This document shows positions 52,969-61,789 of a stretch of DNA of 64,000 bases, piece by piece. Below the pieces are notes generated by a model that did no database searches, had not been told where the DNA came from, and worked only from the letters and a program-made list of their open reading frames with translations. The stretch is from CAZTHK01 sp964613215 (GTDB lineage Bacteria; Krumholzibacteriota; Krumholzibacteriia; Krumholzibacteriales; CAZTHK01): assembly GCA_964613215.1 (NCBI GenBank), contig CAZTHK010000008.1:85778-149777 (forward strand), written 5' to 3'. The stretch's first letter is position 1, and each line of letters begins with the position of its first letter. The position numbers and the translations under genes are program-made.

Positions 52969-55011
52969 TCACCTCTCCTGCTGACGGTACAGCCTCTCCA
53001 CCTTTTCTTTCAGCCGGCGGAACTTCTCCCTCATCTCGGTGAGTTCGCTCTCCACCCTTTCCCGCTCTGCAGAAAGGGCGTCCCGGTGTTCGGCCGCCAG
53101 ATAGCTCTGGCTGCGGCCGGTAATTACCCGGCTATCTTCCTCTCCGTTCCTGCTGGTAGCGACGGAGGAGAGTCCTCCGTAACTGGTGGGTACATATATG
53201 GCGGTAAGCTGTCCGTTGGCTGCTGAGTAATCGCCCTCGAATTCATATCCCATCAGGTAGTAAGTGTTGCTTCCCTCCACGGCTGTGAAAACACAGTGTA
53301 CCGTCACCGGTATCTTGTATATTCCGGTGTCCTCCGCATATGAAAGGCTCCAGTTCAGATCCTGGTTTGCCGGAGCGTTAGTAGGGCTATCGGAAACCCC
53401 GAACCGGCCGATACTGGTGGTTCCGTTGGTATGACTGCACTCAGCATGGCAGGAACCTATCACTATAACATATCCATCCGCCGGGGCAGGTATGGTCACT
53501 GCATCGATCACCGTCCATGTACTACTGACCAGATCAACCGTGGTGGTAGCATCCGTGGATGTAGTCACCCCCGGTTCATCGCTGATTTCTACGGAATTTA
53601 TAGAGTTTACCGGCAGATTCACGGCATCATCACCGCTGACACTGGTATTGAGGGTAATGGATCGGGAGCTGCCGTTTAATCTCAGCATGGGATCGCCGGT
53701 AGCTGAGTAATTTGCATCTACCAGGAATTCGGGAACTCCCCCTCCTGCTTCGGAGTATATGCCCATGTATCCTCCCTCGCCATCGGTGTCAGGCTCTAAC
53801 CTGAAGGTATATTCACCCGCCTCATCGTACATGGAAATCTTGGCCCCATCCCCGGAGGAGGTTGCCCGCATCATGGTGCTTCCGAATCTATCTACGGTGA
53901 GCGAACCGGGTTGCGAGGCAGTTCCCAGAACAGCGGAGGTAGCCTGCAACTGTCCGGAAGCATGTATGTTCCCGGAAACATCCAGGGCCTCCGCAGGAGT
54001 GGTTGTACCGATCCCCACCCTGGTTCCGTTGTTGAAGAGATTGGTAACTGAAGTCCAGTCGGTACCGTCATGCCGGAGGGTGCTTCCGTTTATACCGGCG
54101 GGTAACGACGTTCCCCCGCCGCTGGCGGTCAGGGAGTTCCAGGAGCTTCCGTCGTATCCCTCGAAATCAGAACCGGTCCAGCGGATAGTTCCCGCACCGG
54201 TACCGGAGGAGTTGCCTATCTTGACCGCTCCCGTTACTTCGAGCATCTCCGAGGGAGTGGAGGCACCTATTCCCACAGATCCATCACCGGTTATCCTCAT
54301 ACGTTCGGTATCACCGGTGACAAAGTATAGAGGATTATCGCTGGCCACCTGGATCATCACCGGTCCGGCTGAGCTGCCGGCAACCAGCCGGGACAGATTG
54401 GCCAGAGGTACACCGGCAACCGTTCCGGATGCACTGGATCCATGCTTGGACAGGGAAAAGTAATTGTACAGATGGCTGTCGGTCTGCACCTTCAACTCAC
54501 CCGAACCAGCCGAGGACTGGATATCCAGAACCACATCATCGTAACCTGTGTCCACGATATGGAGCTTGTGCTGAGGTTCGGTGGTTCCCAGTCCTACGTC
54601 GCCGCCGGATGGTATCCAGTTCGCCGAACCGGCCAGGCTGCCGGCGCTGATGGCGTAGGGGGAACTGCACAACCTTACCCGGGGAGACAACTCCGATTCA
54701 GATTCCACGGTGATTCCCAGATAGTAACCGGTATCGAAATCCAGGTTGAGGGGGGATACTGAACCAAGCATGACGGTAAACAGGCCGCCAGTCACCTGGA
54801 CATCCTGAATCTCGTTCCACAGATCCGTTCCTCCGGTGGCAACATCATAGATTCTGAAGGTCAACTGGTAGGTTCCGTCCGGAACCACAGTCCCGGTATC
54901 ATCTGTCAGAACACCCTGGTAGCTGATCAGCCCGGGAATCTCTGCAACCGCCGCGGAGGCAAGTATGATCAACAGGGCCGAACCAATTATGGCAAAACTT
55001 GATTTTTTCAT
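52969..55011 (-). CDS. Large secreted repeat protein with C-terminal coiled coil
   Basis: The protein has 680 residues from MKKSSFAIIGS, with AAGGAG upstream. A signal peptide (1-23) is followed by a beta domain (GLISYQGVLTDDTGT, DGTYQLTFRIYD) common to many exported proteins of FCB bacteria. Tail-fibre-like segments then repeat the VGIGTTTP-AEALDVSG pattern (three to four times). The last ~60 residues form a charged coiled coil (SAERERVESELTEMREK). It probably trimerises as a surface fibre. The gene follows the FlgD-tail protein by 19 bp in one operon. Confidence 0.82.
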   Translation of the reverse strand: MKKSSFAIIGSALLIILASAAVAEIPGLISYQGVLTDDTGTVVPDGTYQLTFRIYDVATGGTDLWNEIQDVQVTGGLFTVMLGSVSPLNLDFDTGYYLGITVESESELSPRVRLCSSPYAISAGSLAGSANWIPSGGDVGLGTTEPQHKLHIVDTGYDDVVLDIQSSAGSGELKVQTDSHLYNYFSLSKHGSSASGTVAGVPLANLSRLVAGSSAGPVMIQVASDNPLYFVTGDTERMRITGDGSVGIGASTPSEMLEVTGAVKIGNSSGTGAGTIRWTGSDFEGYDGSSWNSLTASGGGTSLPAGINGSTLRHDGTDWTSVTNLFNNGTRVGIGTTTPAEALDVSGNIHASGQLQATSAVLGTASQPGSLTVDRFGSTMMRATSSGDGAKISMYDEAGEYTFRLEPDTDGEGGYMGIYSEAGGGVPEFLVDANYSATGDPMLRLNGSSRSITLNTSVSGDDAVNLPVNSINSVEISDEPGVTTSTDATTTVDLVSSTWTVIDAVTIPAPADGYVIVIGSCHAECSHTNGTTSIGRFGVSDSPTNAPANQDLNWSLSYAEDTGIYKIPVTVHCVFTAVEGSNTYYLMGYEFEGDYSAANGQLTAIYVPTSYGGLSSVATSRNGEEDSRVITGRSQSYLAAEHRDALSAERERVESELTEMREKFRRLKEKVERLYRQQER

Positions 55012-55030
55012 AATAACGCTCCTTATCACT

Positions 55031-55858
55031 CTATCTCATCAGTACAAGTTTCCTGGTCAACCTGGACTTGCCGGTTTCCAGCACGTAGAAATATACTCCC
55101 GAGCCGACCTGTTCATCCCTCCGGCCGGTCCCGTTCCAGACTGCGGTATGTGAACCTGCAGGAAGGTTCCCCGATACAAGTTCCCTGACCATTCTTCCCC
55201 TCACATCATAGATGTTAAGCTGTACTCCGGTCTTATCCGGAAGGTAGAAGGATATGGTGGTGGCAGGATTGAAGGGGTTGGGATAGTTCTGGAAGAGGGT
55301 CAGAGGGCGGGGGGGCAGACCGGCTGAGAGCATGAAGGAACGGATTGTTCCGCTCTCAGGCCGGATGATCTCCAGCTGGTAGATATAGGTTCTGCCGGGG
55401 AGTGCTCTCCGGTCTATAAAGCTGCGAGCAGCAGGTGAAAGGGGTTCTTTATTAACTCTCTCCGGTGACCGGCCCTCCTCTGCTCTCAGGATATTTATTC
55501 CCCGGAACTGATTATCCTCTACCAGCTCCCAGCTGAGATGAACCGAGCCATCCTTTATCCGGCACTGAAATGTGGTAACGGCAACTTCAACAGTGGAAGT
55601 GATAGCGGCATGGTACCAGAAGCCGCTCATCACCGTGGTAGTGCCGTTGGAAGACTGGCCTGTTCCGGAGACCGAACCCGCCGAGTCGAAGATCCGGTGG
55701 CCGGTCCCCTCACGAATTCCTCCCCCGCTGTTGAAATGACCGTCCCGGATAAGGTGCTGCGCATAAACACCGGATGACTGAAATGCCACTGCCAGCATCA
55801 GGATGAGCAGTACCCTTCCCACGGTCACAATACGGCGGGGATAAAGTCTTAATATCAT
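55031..55858 (-). CDS. Exported protein with FlgD/T9SS-like C-terminal domain
   Basis: The protein has 275 residues from MILRLYPRRIVTVG with GGGAGGG upstream. A signal segment precedes a short N-terminal part (GTGHRIFDSAGSVSGTGQSS), a fibronectin-like domain (VHLSWELVEDNQFRGINILR) and a full FlgD-like domain with NYPNPFNPATTISF, GRMVRELVSG, GSGVYFYVLE and RKLVLMR. It is probably exported and surface-anchored. It is first in a two-gene operon with the fibre-like protein. Confidence 0.85.
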   Translation of the reverse strand: MILRLYPRRIVTVGRVLLILMLAVAFQSSGVYAQHLIRDGHFNSGGGIREGTGHRIFDSAGSVSGTGQSSNGTTTVMSGFWYHAAITSTVEVAVTTFQCRIKDGSVHLSWELVEDNQFRGINILRAEEGRSPERVNKEPLSPAARSFIDRRALPGRTYIYQLEIIRPESGTIRSFMLSAGLPPRPLTLFQNYPNPFNPATTISFYLPDKTGVQLNIYDVRGRMVRELVSGNLPAGSHTAVWNGTGRRDEQVGSGVYFYVLETGKSRLTRKLVLMR

Positions 55859-56371
55859 GGAACCCTCCCTGCACATTGATACCATTGGCTATATTTATGC
55901 GTTTATTCTTATCGTCATGCGGACCGGGTTGTTTGAGGATTATTTTGGCGGGAACTATCAGTAAATATTGCGGGAACGCCATACCGCCATACTCATGGAA
56001 ATAATACCGAATCCAACCAGGGTTAAAGAAACTCTGTATATATCACCAAATCCGCTTTCCTCGAGTCATTTGCCTTTGACAGTTATTATTGAATCACCTA
56101 TAATGATTCTCTGATAAAACCATCAAGATTGACCGCTGGGGGCGCCTTTTCGCCAAATCTTATTAATACATTAAGCGAAACGGCCTGTTCAGTTGGAGTG
56201 TTCATATATCTTGAGAAGGTGTGCAGAAACGAAAACTACTACTTCCGTGGAAGTGGCAGTAATGATGGTTTGGCTCAATCGGAATAGAATCTAGCAGCAA
56301 GACTGATCCGGATAATTAATATCAAGTCAGATAGGGCTGAGAAAAATCCATGGAAAAGAGGAGGCGATTCA
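55859..56371. other. Divergent intergenic region without recognised features
   Basis: These 513 bp lie between divergent genes (the exported-protein operon on minus, nagB on plus). I saw no coding frame, repeat family member or clear promoter. A good ribosome site (AGGAGG) stands before nagB. Confidence 0.5.
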
Positions 56372-57163
56372 ATGGAGATAATAATCAAACGCGATTACGA
56401 AGAAATGAGCAATGCTTCAGCCAAAATCATCGCCAGCGAGATCAAGAGAAAGCATGACCTGGTACTCGGCCTGGCCACCGGTGACACCCCCATCGGCACT
56501 TACAAGGAGCTCGCCAGAATTCACAGGGAGGACGGTCTGGACTTCTCCAAGGTCACCACATTCAATCTGGACGAATACCTGGGTCTGGCTCCGCTACATG
56601 AAAACAGCTATAACTACTTCATGCAGGAGAACCTCTTCAAATACGTAAATGTAAGTCCTCATAAGATATACGTACCTCAGGGAAATACGGACGATCCGGA
56701 GGAGTTCAGCCTATGGTACGAAAAGAAGATTACGGAGGCGGGCGGTATCGATCTGCAGGTACTGGGGATAGGTCGCGACGGGCATATCGGATTCAATGAG
56801 CCGGGCTCATCATTTGCAAGCCGGACCCGGGTCAAAGGGCTATATGAACAGACCATCAAGGACAATGCACGCTTCTTCGACAAGGAGGAGGATGTACCTC
56901 GCTTTGCCATCACCATGGGTGTCGGCACCATAATGGATGCCAGCAAGATCCTGCTTATTGCCAGCGGCAAAGAGAAGGCCGATGTATGCAAGGAATTCAT
57001 CGAGGGACCAGTCACCAGCCAGATAACGGCGACAGCCCTGCAGCTTCACAGCTACTCGATCGTAGTGCTGGACGAGGATGCGGCAAGCAAGCTGGAGAGA
57101 AGAGAATACTACGACTGGATCCGCGACAACAAGCACGTGGTGGAAAAGAGGATAGGCAGATAA
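56372..57163 (+). CDS. nagB: Glucosamine-6-phosphate deaminase
   Basis: NagB converts glucosamine-6-phosphate to fructose-6-phosphate and ammonia in the cytoplasm. At 263 residues it has the family length. LGLATGDTP is the phosphate loop. D67 (FNLDEYLG), D136 and H138 (GRDGHIGFNEP) and E143 match the catalytic residues D72, D141, H143 and E148 of the E. coli enzyme. The ATG has AGGAGG upstream. The DUF4954 gene follows 55 bp later and is probably co-transcribed. Confidence 0.96.
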   Translation: MEIIIKRDYEEMSNASAKIIASEIKRKHDLVLGLATGDTPIGTYKELARIHREDGLDFSKVTTFNLDEYLGLAPLHENSYNYFMQENLFKYVNVSPHKIYVPQGNTDDPEEFSLWYEKKITEAGGIDLQVLGIGRDGHIGFNEPGSSFASRTRVKGLYEQTIKDNARFFDKEEDVPRFAITMGVGTIMDASKILLIASGKEKADVCKEFIEGPVTSQITATALQLHSYSIVVLDEDAASKLERREYYDWIRDNKHVVEKRIGR

Positions 57164-57218
57164 CACTCAATAAAAGGCTAAACGGCAAACCGGGCCGTAG
57201 GAATAGGGTTATAAGCAC

Positions 57219-59147
57219 ATGAATAGGGACATGAAGAAACTAATCGGCAACCTGATTGAGACATCAGATCACATTACCTCCCTGCAGAAACTCAGGCAAA
57301 CCAGTGGGAAGAGCCGTATCTTCGGGGATGCGGTCCGCCCCCTCACTGTTGACGAGATAGAACGGCTTGAGGCTGGGGGAAACCGCTGCAACGACTGGAG
57401 CCGGATCCTGGTAACGGATGAGGGTTTCACCCCCGAGCGCATCGCTGGAAGCACCTTCGCCGGAGATTGCGTCATAGGCTCTCTCAAAGGCGATCCGTTG
57501 CAGGTAGAAGAGGGGGTATCCATACCGCCGGGCATATATAACAGCACCATCATCGATTGCGAGACCGGGAACGGCTGCCTGATTTACAACGTTTCACTTG
57601 CCTCCAACTATATACTGGCAGAGCGCTGCATTGTTTATGATGCCGGCTCACTTTCAGCTTCGACTGACTGTAAATTCGGCAATGGAGTAGAAATAGCCAT
57701 AGGTATCGAGACGGGGGGCAGAGAGGTACTCTCCTATGCCGAGATAACCATCCCGGTTGCAGCGGCGGCGGCAACCAGGCGTGGTGACATGGCATTCCTG
57801 GAAGCCTACCAGGAATTCGTAAGGTCATACATATCATCTGCCGGGGCTTCTTTTGGTGTTATCGGGCCGGGCGCAGTGGTGCGCCATACCCCCAGTGTAA
57901 AGGATGCATACGTGGGAGAGAGTGCCGTTATCGACGGCGCCACCCTGGTACAGAATGTTACCCTCCTCAGTAGTCCGGAGGAGCGGACTGAAATAAGCCA
58001 CAGCGCCTATGTACGAAACTCCTGCCTGCAGTACGGCTGCGAGGCCACATCCATGGCCATCGTCGATGATGCAGTGCTGACCGAGCACTCCCATGTGGAG
58101 AGGCACGGCAAAGTTACCCAGAGCATCATCGGTCCGAACACAGGTGTGGCAGAGGGTGAAGTAACAGCCTCACTGATCGGACCTTTCGTGGGCTTCCACC
58201 ATCAGGCCATGCTGATAGCGGCACTTTGGCCCGAGGGAAAAGGGAATGTCGGTTACGGTGCAAACGTAGGCTCGAACCACACCTCCAAGGCCCCGGATCA
58301 GGAGATATGGTGCGGAGAAGGCTTTTTCTTCGGACTGGGCGTTAACGTGAAGTTTCCCTCTGATTTTACAGGGGCCCCATACGGCCTCATAGCAACAGCT
58401 GTGGATACGCTACCACAGAAGGTGGAGTTCCCCTTCGCCCTGATAAACAAACCGTTCAGATCGCTGGAAGGCGTTCCACCCGCATATAACGAGATCTTTC
58501 CCGGGTGGGTCCTGTCCGACAATCTCTACACGGTTTTGCGCAACGAGGGCAAGTACAAGAAACGGAACAAGGCCAGGCGCACTGAATTCGTGTTCGATGT
58601 CTTCAGGAAGGATATCGTTGAGCTTATGACCGAGGCCCGGAACCGGCTGAAAGATATTAAAAATCCTGAAGAATTCTACACAGAGAGGGAAATCCCCGGC
58701 CTCGGCAAGAACATAATGATGGAGCAGAGCCGCACCGGGGCGATAGACACTTACACTTTCTTCATCGAGTACTACGTCCTCCAGGGATTGGCCGACCGGA
58801 TCTCGCACCTGATAGAGGAAGGGGAGAGCGACCTTGCCCGCTCTGTATACCAGGACAGGACGGAAGATCCGGAATGGAGCTACCAGCTCAATCTGCTGCA
58901 TAAAGAGGGTTATGTGAAACGGAGCATCACAGAAAACCTGGAGCGGCTGGGAGAGATACATCAGCGGATCGCCCAGGATACACAGGGATCGAAGGAACGG
59001 GACGACATAAGGGGAAAGAAAATCATCCCCGACTACGCAGAGGCGAATACCCAGGCCCCCGACGATGGATTCGTAAAGGAGACCCGGGAGAAGGCGGAGG
59101 CGGCCAGAGCGATCCTGAAGGAACTAATCTACAAACTGGGCGGGTAG
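57219..59147 (+). CDS. DUF4954 family protein (left-handed beta-helix)
   Basis: This 642-residue protein has the hexapeptide-like repeats of a left-handed beta-helix (GDCVIGSLKGD, GNGCLIYNVSLASN, VTQSIIGPNTGVAEGE) and the conserved GYGANVGSNHTSKAPDQEIWCGEG block of DUF4954. The fold resembles acyl- and nucleotidyltransferases acting on sugar phosphates. The pairing with nagB suggests hexosamine-phosphate metabolism. The reaction is not known to me. Confidence 0.88.
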   Translation: MNRDMKKLIGNLIETSDHITSLQKLRQTSGKSRIFGDAVRPLTVDEIERLEAGGNRCNDWSRILVTDEGFTPERIAGSTFAGDCVIGSLKGDPLQVEEGVSIPPGIYNSTIIDCETGNGCLIYNVSLASNYILAERCIVYDAGSLSASTDCKFGNGVEIAIGIETGGREVLSYAEITIPVAAAAATRRGDMAFLEAYQEFVRSYISSAGASFGVIGPGAVVRHTPSVKDAYVGESAVIDGATLVQNVTLLSSPEERTEISHSAYVRNSCLQYGCEATSMAIVDDAVLTEHSHVERHGKVTQSIIGPNTGVAEGEVTASLIGPFVGFHHQAMLIAALWPEGKGNVGYGANVGSNHTSKAPDQEIWCGEGFFFGLGVNVKFPSDFTGAPYGLIATAVDTLPQKVEFPFALINKPFRSLEGVPPAYNEIFPGWVLSDNLYTVLRNEGKYKKRNKARRTEFVFDVFRKDIVELMTEARNRLKDIKNPEEFYTEREIPGLGKNIMMEQSRTGAIDTYTFFIEYYVLQGLADRISHLIEEGESDLARSVYQDRTEDPEWSYQLNLLHKEGYVKRSITENLERLGEIHQRIAQDTQGSKERDDIRGKKIIPDYAEANTQAPDDGFVKETREKAEAARAILKELIYKLGG

Positions 59148-59352
59148 GGTTCGCGCAACCCTGGAAGGGATATCAGGACACGCACGTGCCATCCGGGCAT
59201 CTTCAGAGTCAGGCATCTTATAAGGGGGAATCTAAATAGAATATCTCCGATAAGAATCACTATCCATTTAAAACCCCCCTTTTAATAGATAATTTCAAAG
59301 GGGAATTACCCTCGGAAGCTAACTATTTTTTTTCGAAATTATTAATATTGTT

Positions 59353-59519
59353 TCACTAATGTCCCAACGTCTCTAAATCAATAATTTTTTATTGATATCA
59401 TTGAAGTTATAGCGCAGAAAATAGAAATTATATTTCAAATCGATTATGGTCACTCTCATTGCAAGCCCTTTTCATTCAATAACTTATGCAATTAAAAAAT
59501 CTCGTTGGGACACTAGTGA
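59353..59519 (+). mobile_element. MITE-like element family 2, copy B
   Basis: The 167-bp AT-rich element has ends TCACTAATGTCCCAACG and CGTTGGGACACTAGTGA (16 of 17 matching) and flanks TATTGTT and TATTCTT (6 of 7), as expected for 7-bp target duplications. Its interior matches copy A inverted. It lies in the gap before the HNH gene. Confidence 0.85.
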
Positions 59520-59769
59520 TATTCTTTTATGATTATTTTCCCTTGACAGCTTTTTTCAGGCAATTTCCAGACAAGCTCATTTGTGCCAATAACTTGGCCG
59601 GAGAGGGTCATTAATTCCTCATACAACCATTTTCTCGCTCCACCCGGACTGATTTGGCCAATTGGCCCCTCGGAAGCCCTCCAGGGGGCTTCGCAGGCGC
59701 CTCGGAAACCCGTGGTATAATATTACCGGACTGCGAGATGGGGAAAATTTAAAAATTGGGAGGTGCGGT

Positions 59770-61215
59770 ATGATTACCACCAGCGGCAAGTCTCGGGATA
59801 ATTCTAAATTCGAAAGTTCCCGGAGAATTGCTCGAAGGGACAATAACCCGGATGTTAACCTGTACAATTATAAATTAATATTTAATCAGGAATTCTTCAG
59901 GCGGGAAATCGATCAGGTTTTTTATAATTATAAACTTTATCAAGGCCCCTGCAACTGCAGGGAAACCTCAGCCTGGCGGAGGGTTGCTGCTGCCAGAGTT
60001 ATAAATAAATATCCGGTACTTGCGGTGATGCTTTTTGAGGGAAGAACCAACCTCTCTGTGCTGGCTATAATATCTAAGATTATTAATAAAACCAACTGCG
60101 AGGATATAATTAAAATTATAAATAATAAATCTTACCGTGAAGCAGAACAGCTGTTATCAGTATACAGACCTGTTCCGAAAATCAGGGACAGAATCAAGGT
60201 AATAAGTGTACTGGAGGAAGAATTAGCAAGCCCTGATAAATGTGCCGGTGAGCAAACCGGGCAGAATGGCAACTCCGGAGTAGACTGTGATAGTGGTGGT
60301 GTGGATCAACCAGGACCCAACAGTGGCTCCGGGAAAACAGGAATCAGTTCCGACGTCGAACCTGGAAAAAAGTCAGTTGATAATCAAGACAACAACGATT
60401 CGACCGACTCAGATGCAATTGAAACAGAGTCAGGAGAAAATAATAAATCCAGTTCCGACGTCGAACCTGGAAAAAAGTCAGTTGGAGAATTAAAAAGCAT
60501 CGGGGCTGGTTCAGATAACAGGGGTGATTCCCAGAAAGAAATTAATACTAAGCTTGAGAAGAAAGTAATCTTGAAAAATAAATACGAACTAAGATTCATG
60601 GCCGATCCTGAGTTCATGGATAAGTTGAATAAAATTAAATCTCTGTTATCCAATAAATTCCCTACGGGTATATCTCTGGAAGCACTATTCGACATAACCA
60701 TGGAAGCATACCTGGACAGGCATGATCCCGAGCGTAGACTTGCACGCAGGAAAAACAGAGAGAATAAAATTAAAAAGAAGCTCAAGAATAAAACAGGCAG
60801 TAATAAATCCGGAGTCAACGATTCTTCTCCAGATAATAATAACTCTGGAATAAAGAAACCAACTAAACCATGCAATGATGCAACCCGGAGAAAATCAGCC
60901 GGAGGGGATAAACAGATTGCTGATAACACAAAAAATAACTCAGGCTTATCATCACAACCACAGGGACATAACTCGAGATACATTCCCCAGGCTGTACGGG
61001 ACGAAGTTTATGCCAGGGATGGTGGGAGATGCACCTTCGTGGGCAAAAAAGGCAAACGCTGTAACTGCACACATGATCTGGAGTTTGATCATATAATTCC
61101 CTTTGCCAGGGGCGGGGATAATTCCCCCGATAATCTCAGGTTGCTCTGCCGCAAGCATAATAGACTTGAAGCTGAAAAGGCATATGGCAAAAAATTCATG
61201 GAAAAGCATTATTAA
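59770..61215 (+). CDS. HNH endonuclease with long low-complexity linker
   Basis: The protein has 481 residues from MITTSGKSRDN, with GGGAGGTG upstream. The N-terminal ~150 residues are helical and unrecognised. A Ser/Asp/Asn/Lys-rich linker contains a repeated SSDVEPGKKSV (DNA-level repeats near 60344 and 60446). The C-terminal HNH domain has RDGGRCTFVG, LEFDHIIPFARGGDN, NLRLLCRKHNRLEA and the Cys positions of a metal site. Such multicopy HNH genes are common in this type of genome and behave like mobile genes. It lies between a MITE and a repeat array, and is AT-richer and more Asn/Lys-rich than its neighbours. Confidence 0.85.
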   Translation: MITTSGKSRDNSKFESSRRIARRDNNPDVNLYNYKLIFNQEFFRREIDQVFYNYKLYQGPCNCRETSAWRRVAAARVINKYPVLAVMLFEGRTNLSVLAIISKIINKTNCEDIIKIINNKSYREAEQLLSVYRPVPKIRDRIKVISVLEEELASPDKCAGEQTGQNGNSGVDCDSGGVDQPGPNSGSGKTGISSDVEPGKKSVDNQDNNDSTDSDAIETESGENNKSSSDVEPGKKSVGELKSIGAGSDNRGDSQKEINTKLEKKVILKNKYELRFMADPEFMDKLNKIKSLLSNKFPTGISLEALFDITMEAYLDRHDPERRLARRKNRENKIKKKLKNKTGSNKSGVNDSSPDNNNSGIKKPTKPCNDATRRKSAGGDKQIADNTKNNSGLSSQPQGHNSRYIPQAVRDEVYARDGGRCTFVGKKGKRCNCTHDLEFDHIIPFARGGDNSPDNLRLLCRKHNRLEAEKAYGKKFMEKHY

Positions 61216-61235
61216 GGGGATTAACCGGAACACCA

Positions 61236-61437
61236 GATGCACACATCCCCGGTGTATGAGACTGCCACAGGCCCGGAGCATGCGATCATGCAAAGGCCCG
61301 GAGTATGAAACAAACCTAATCCCGGCGTATGAGATACAAATAAGGCCGATAGCATGATCCACAATCAGGACTGTTAGCATGAGATACAAACAAGCTCGGA
61401 GTATAAGACCCGTACAGGCCCGTTGTATCAAAACATC
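61236..61437. repeat. Degenerate tandem array, eight units at 24-25 bp period
   Basis: The core G[TC]AT[GA] recurs at 61254, 61278, 61303, 61327, 61352, 61377, 61401 and 61425. Unit consensus is near AGGCCCGGAGTATGAGATACAAA. No unique spacers separate the units, so it is not a CRISPR array. It begins 20 bp after the HNH stop. Confidence 0.75.
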
Positions 61438-61462
61438 CAGTATTCACTCTCCGGGATACGGA

Positions 61463-61587
61463 GTAGATACCCACGGGCAAAAGCCCTTGGCACCAGCTAC
61501 AAAATTACCAGCTTCGTTGGAAGCCCTTCGGGCTGATTCCATTCACCCATATGCAAGCAGGTGGAACTCTGCCCTGCGGGTTATTAG
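61463..61587. repeat. REP-like dispersed repeat, copy R3
   Basis: GTAGATACCCACGGGCAA, CAAAATTACCAGCTTCG, GCCCTTCGGGCTGATTCC, ATTCACCC and GCCCTGCGGGTTATTAG appear in family order. Its 3' end directly touches family-1 MITE copy 3. Confidence 0.8.
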
Positions 61588-61769
61588 CCCTAATAATTCA
61601 TAAATTTGCCATAGCATATCAGAAGGTTAATGATAATAGTATATTGACGGCACAGCCTACTATTTAGTGGATCGGCTCAGCCGGCTGGAAGGTAAAGTAG
61701 CATTATTGATAATCCTCTAACTAATAGCCGGTTATCAAAGATAAAAGCTGTTTTCATGAATTATCCGGG
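61588..61769 (+). mobile_element. MITE-like element family 1, copy 3
   Basis: The 182-bp element has ends CCCTAATAATTCATAA and TTCATGAATTATCCGGG, the same length and ends as copies 1 and 2, with a diverged interior. Flanks are TTAG and CTAG. It lies just beyond the S9 peptidase stop on its minus strand. Confidence 0.75.
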
Positions 61770-61789
61770 CTAGAAAATAACACCCCGCT

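Noticed and set aside
61236..61437. CRISPR array
   Set aside because: Units are degenerate, directly abutting and without unique spacers, and no cas gene is present.
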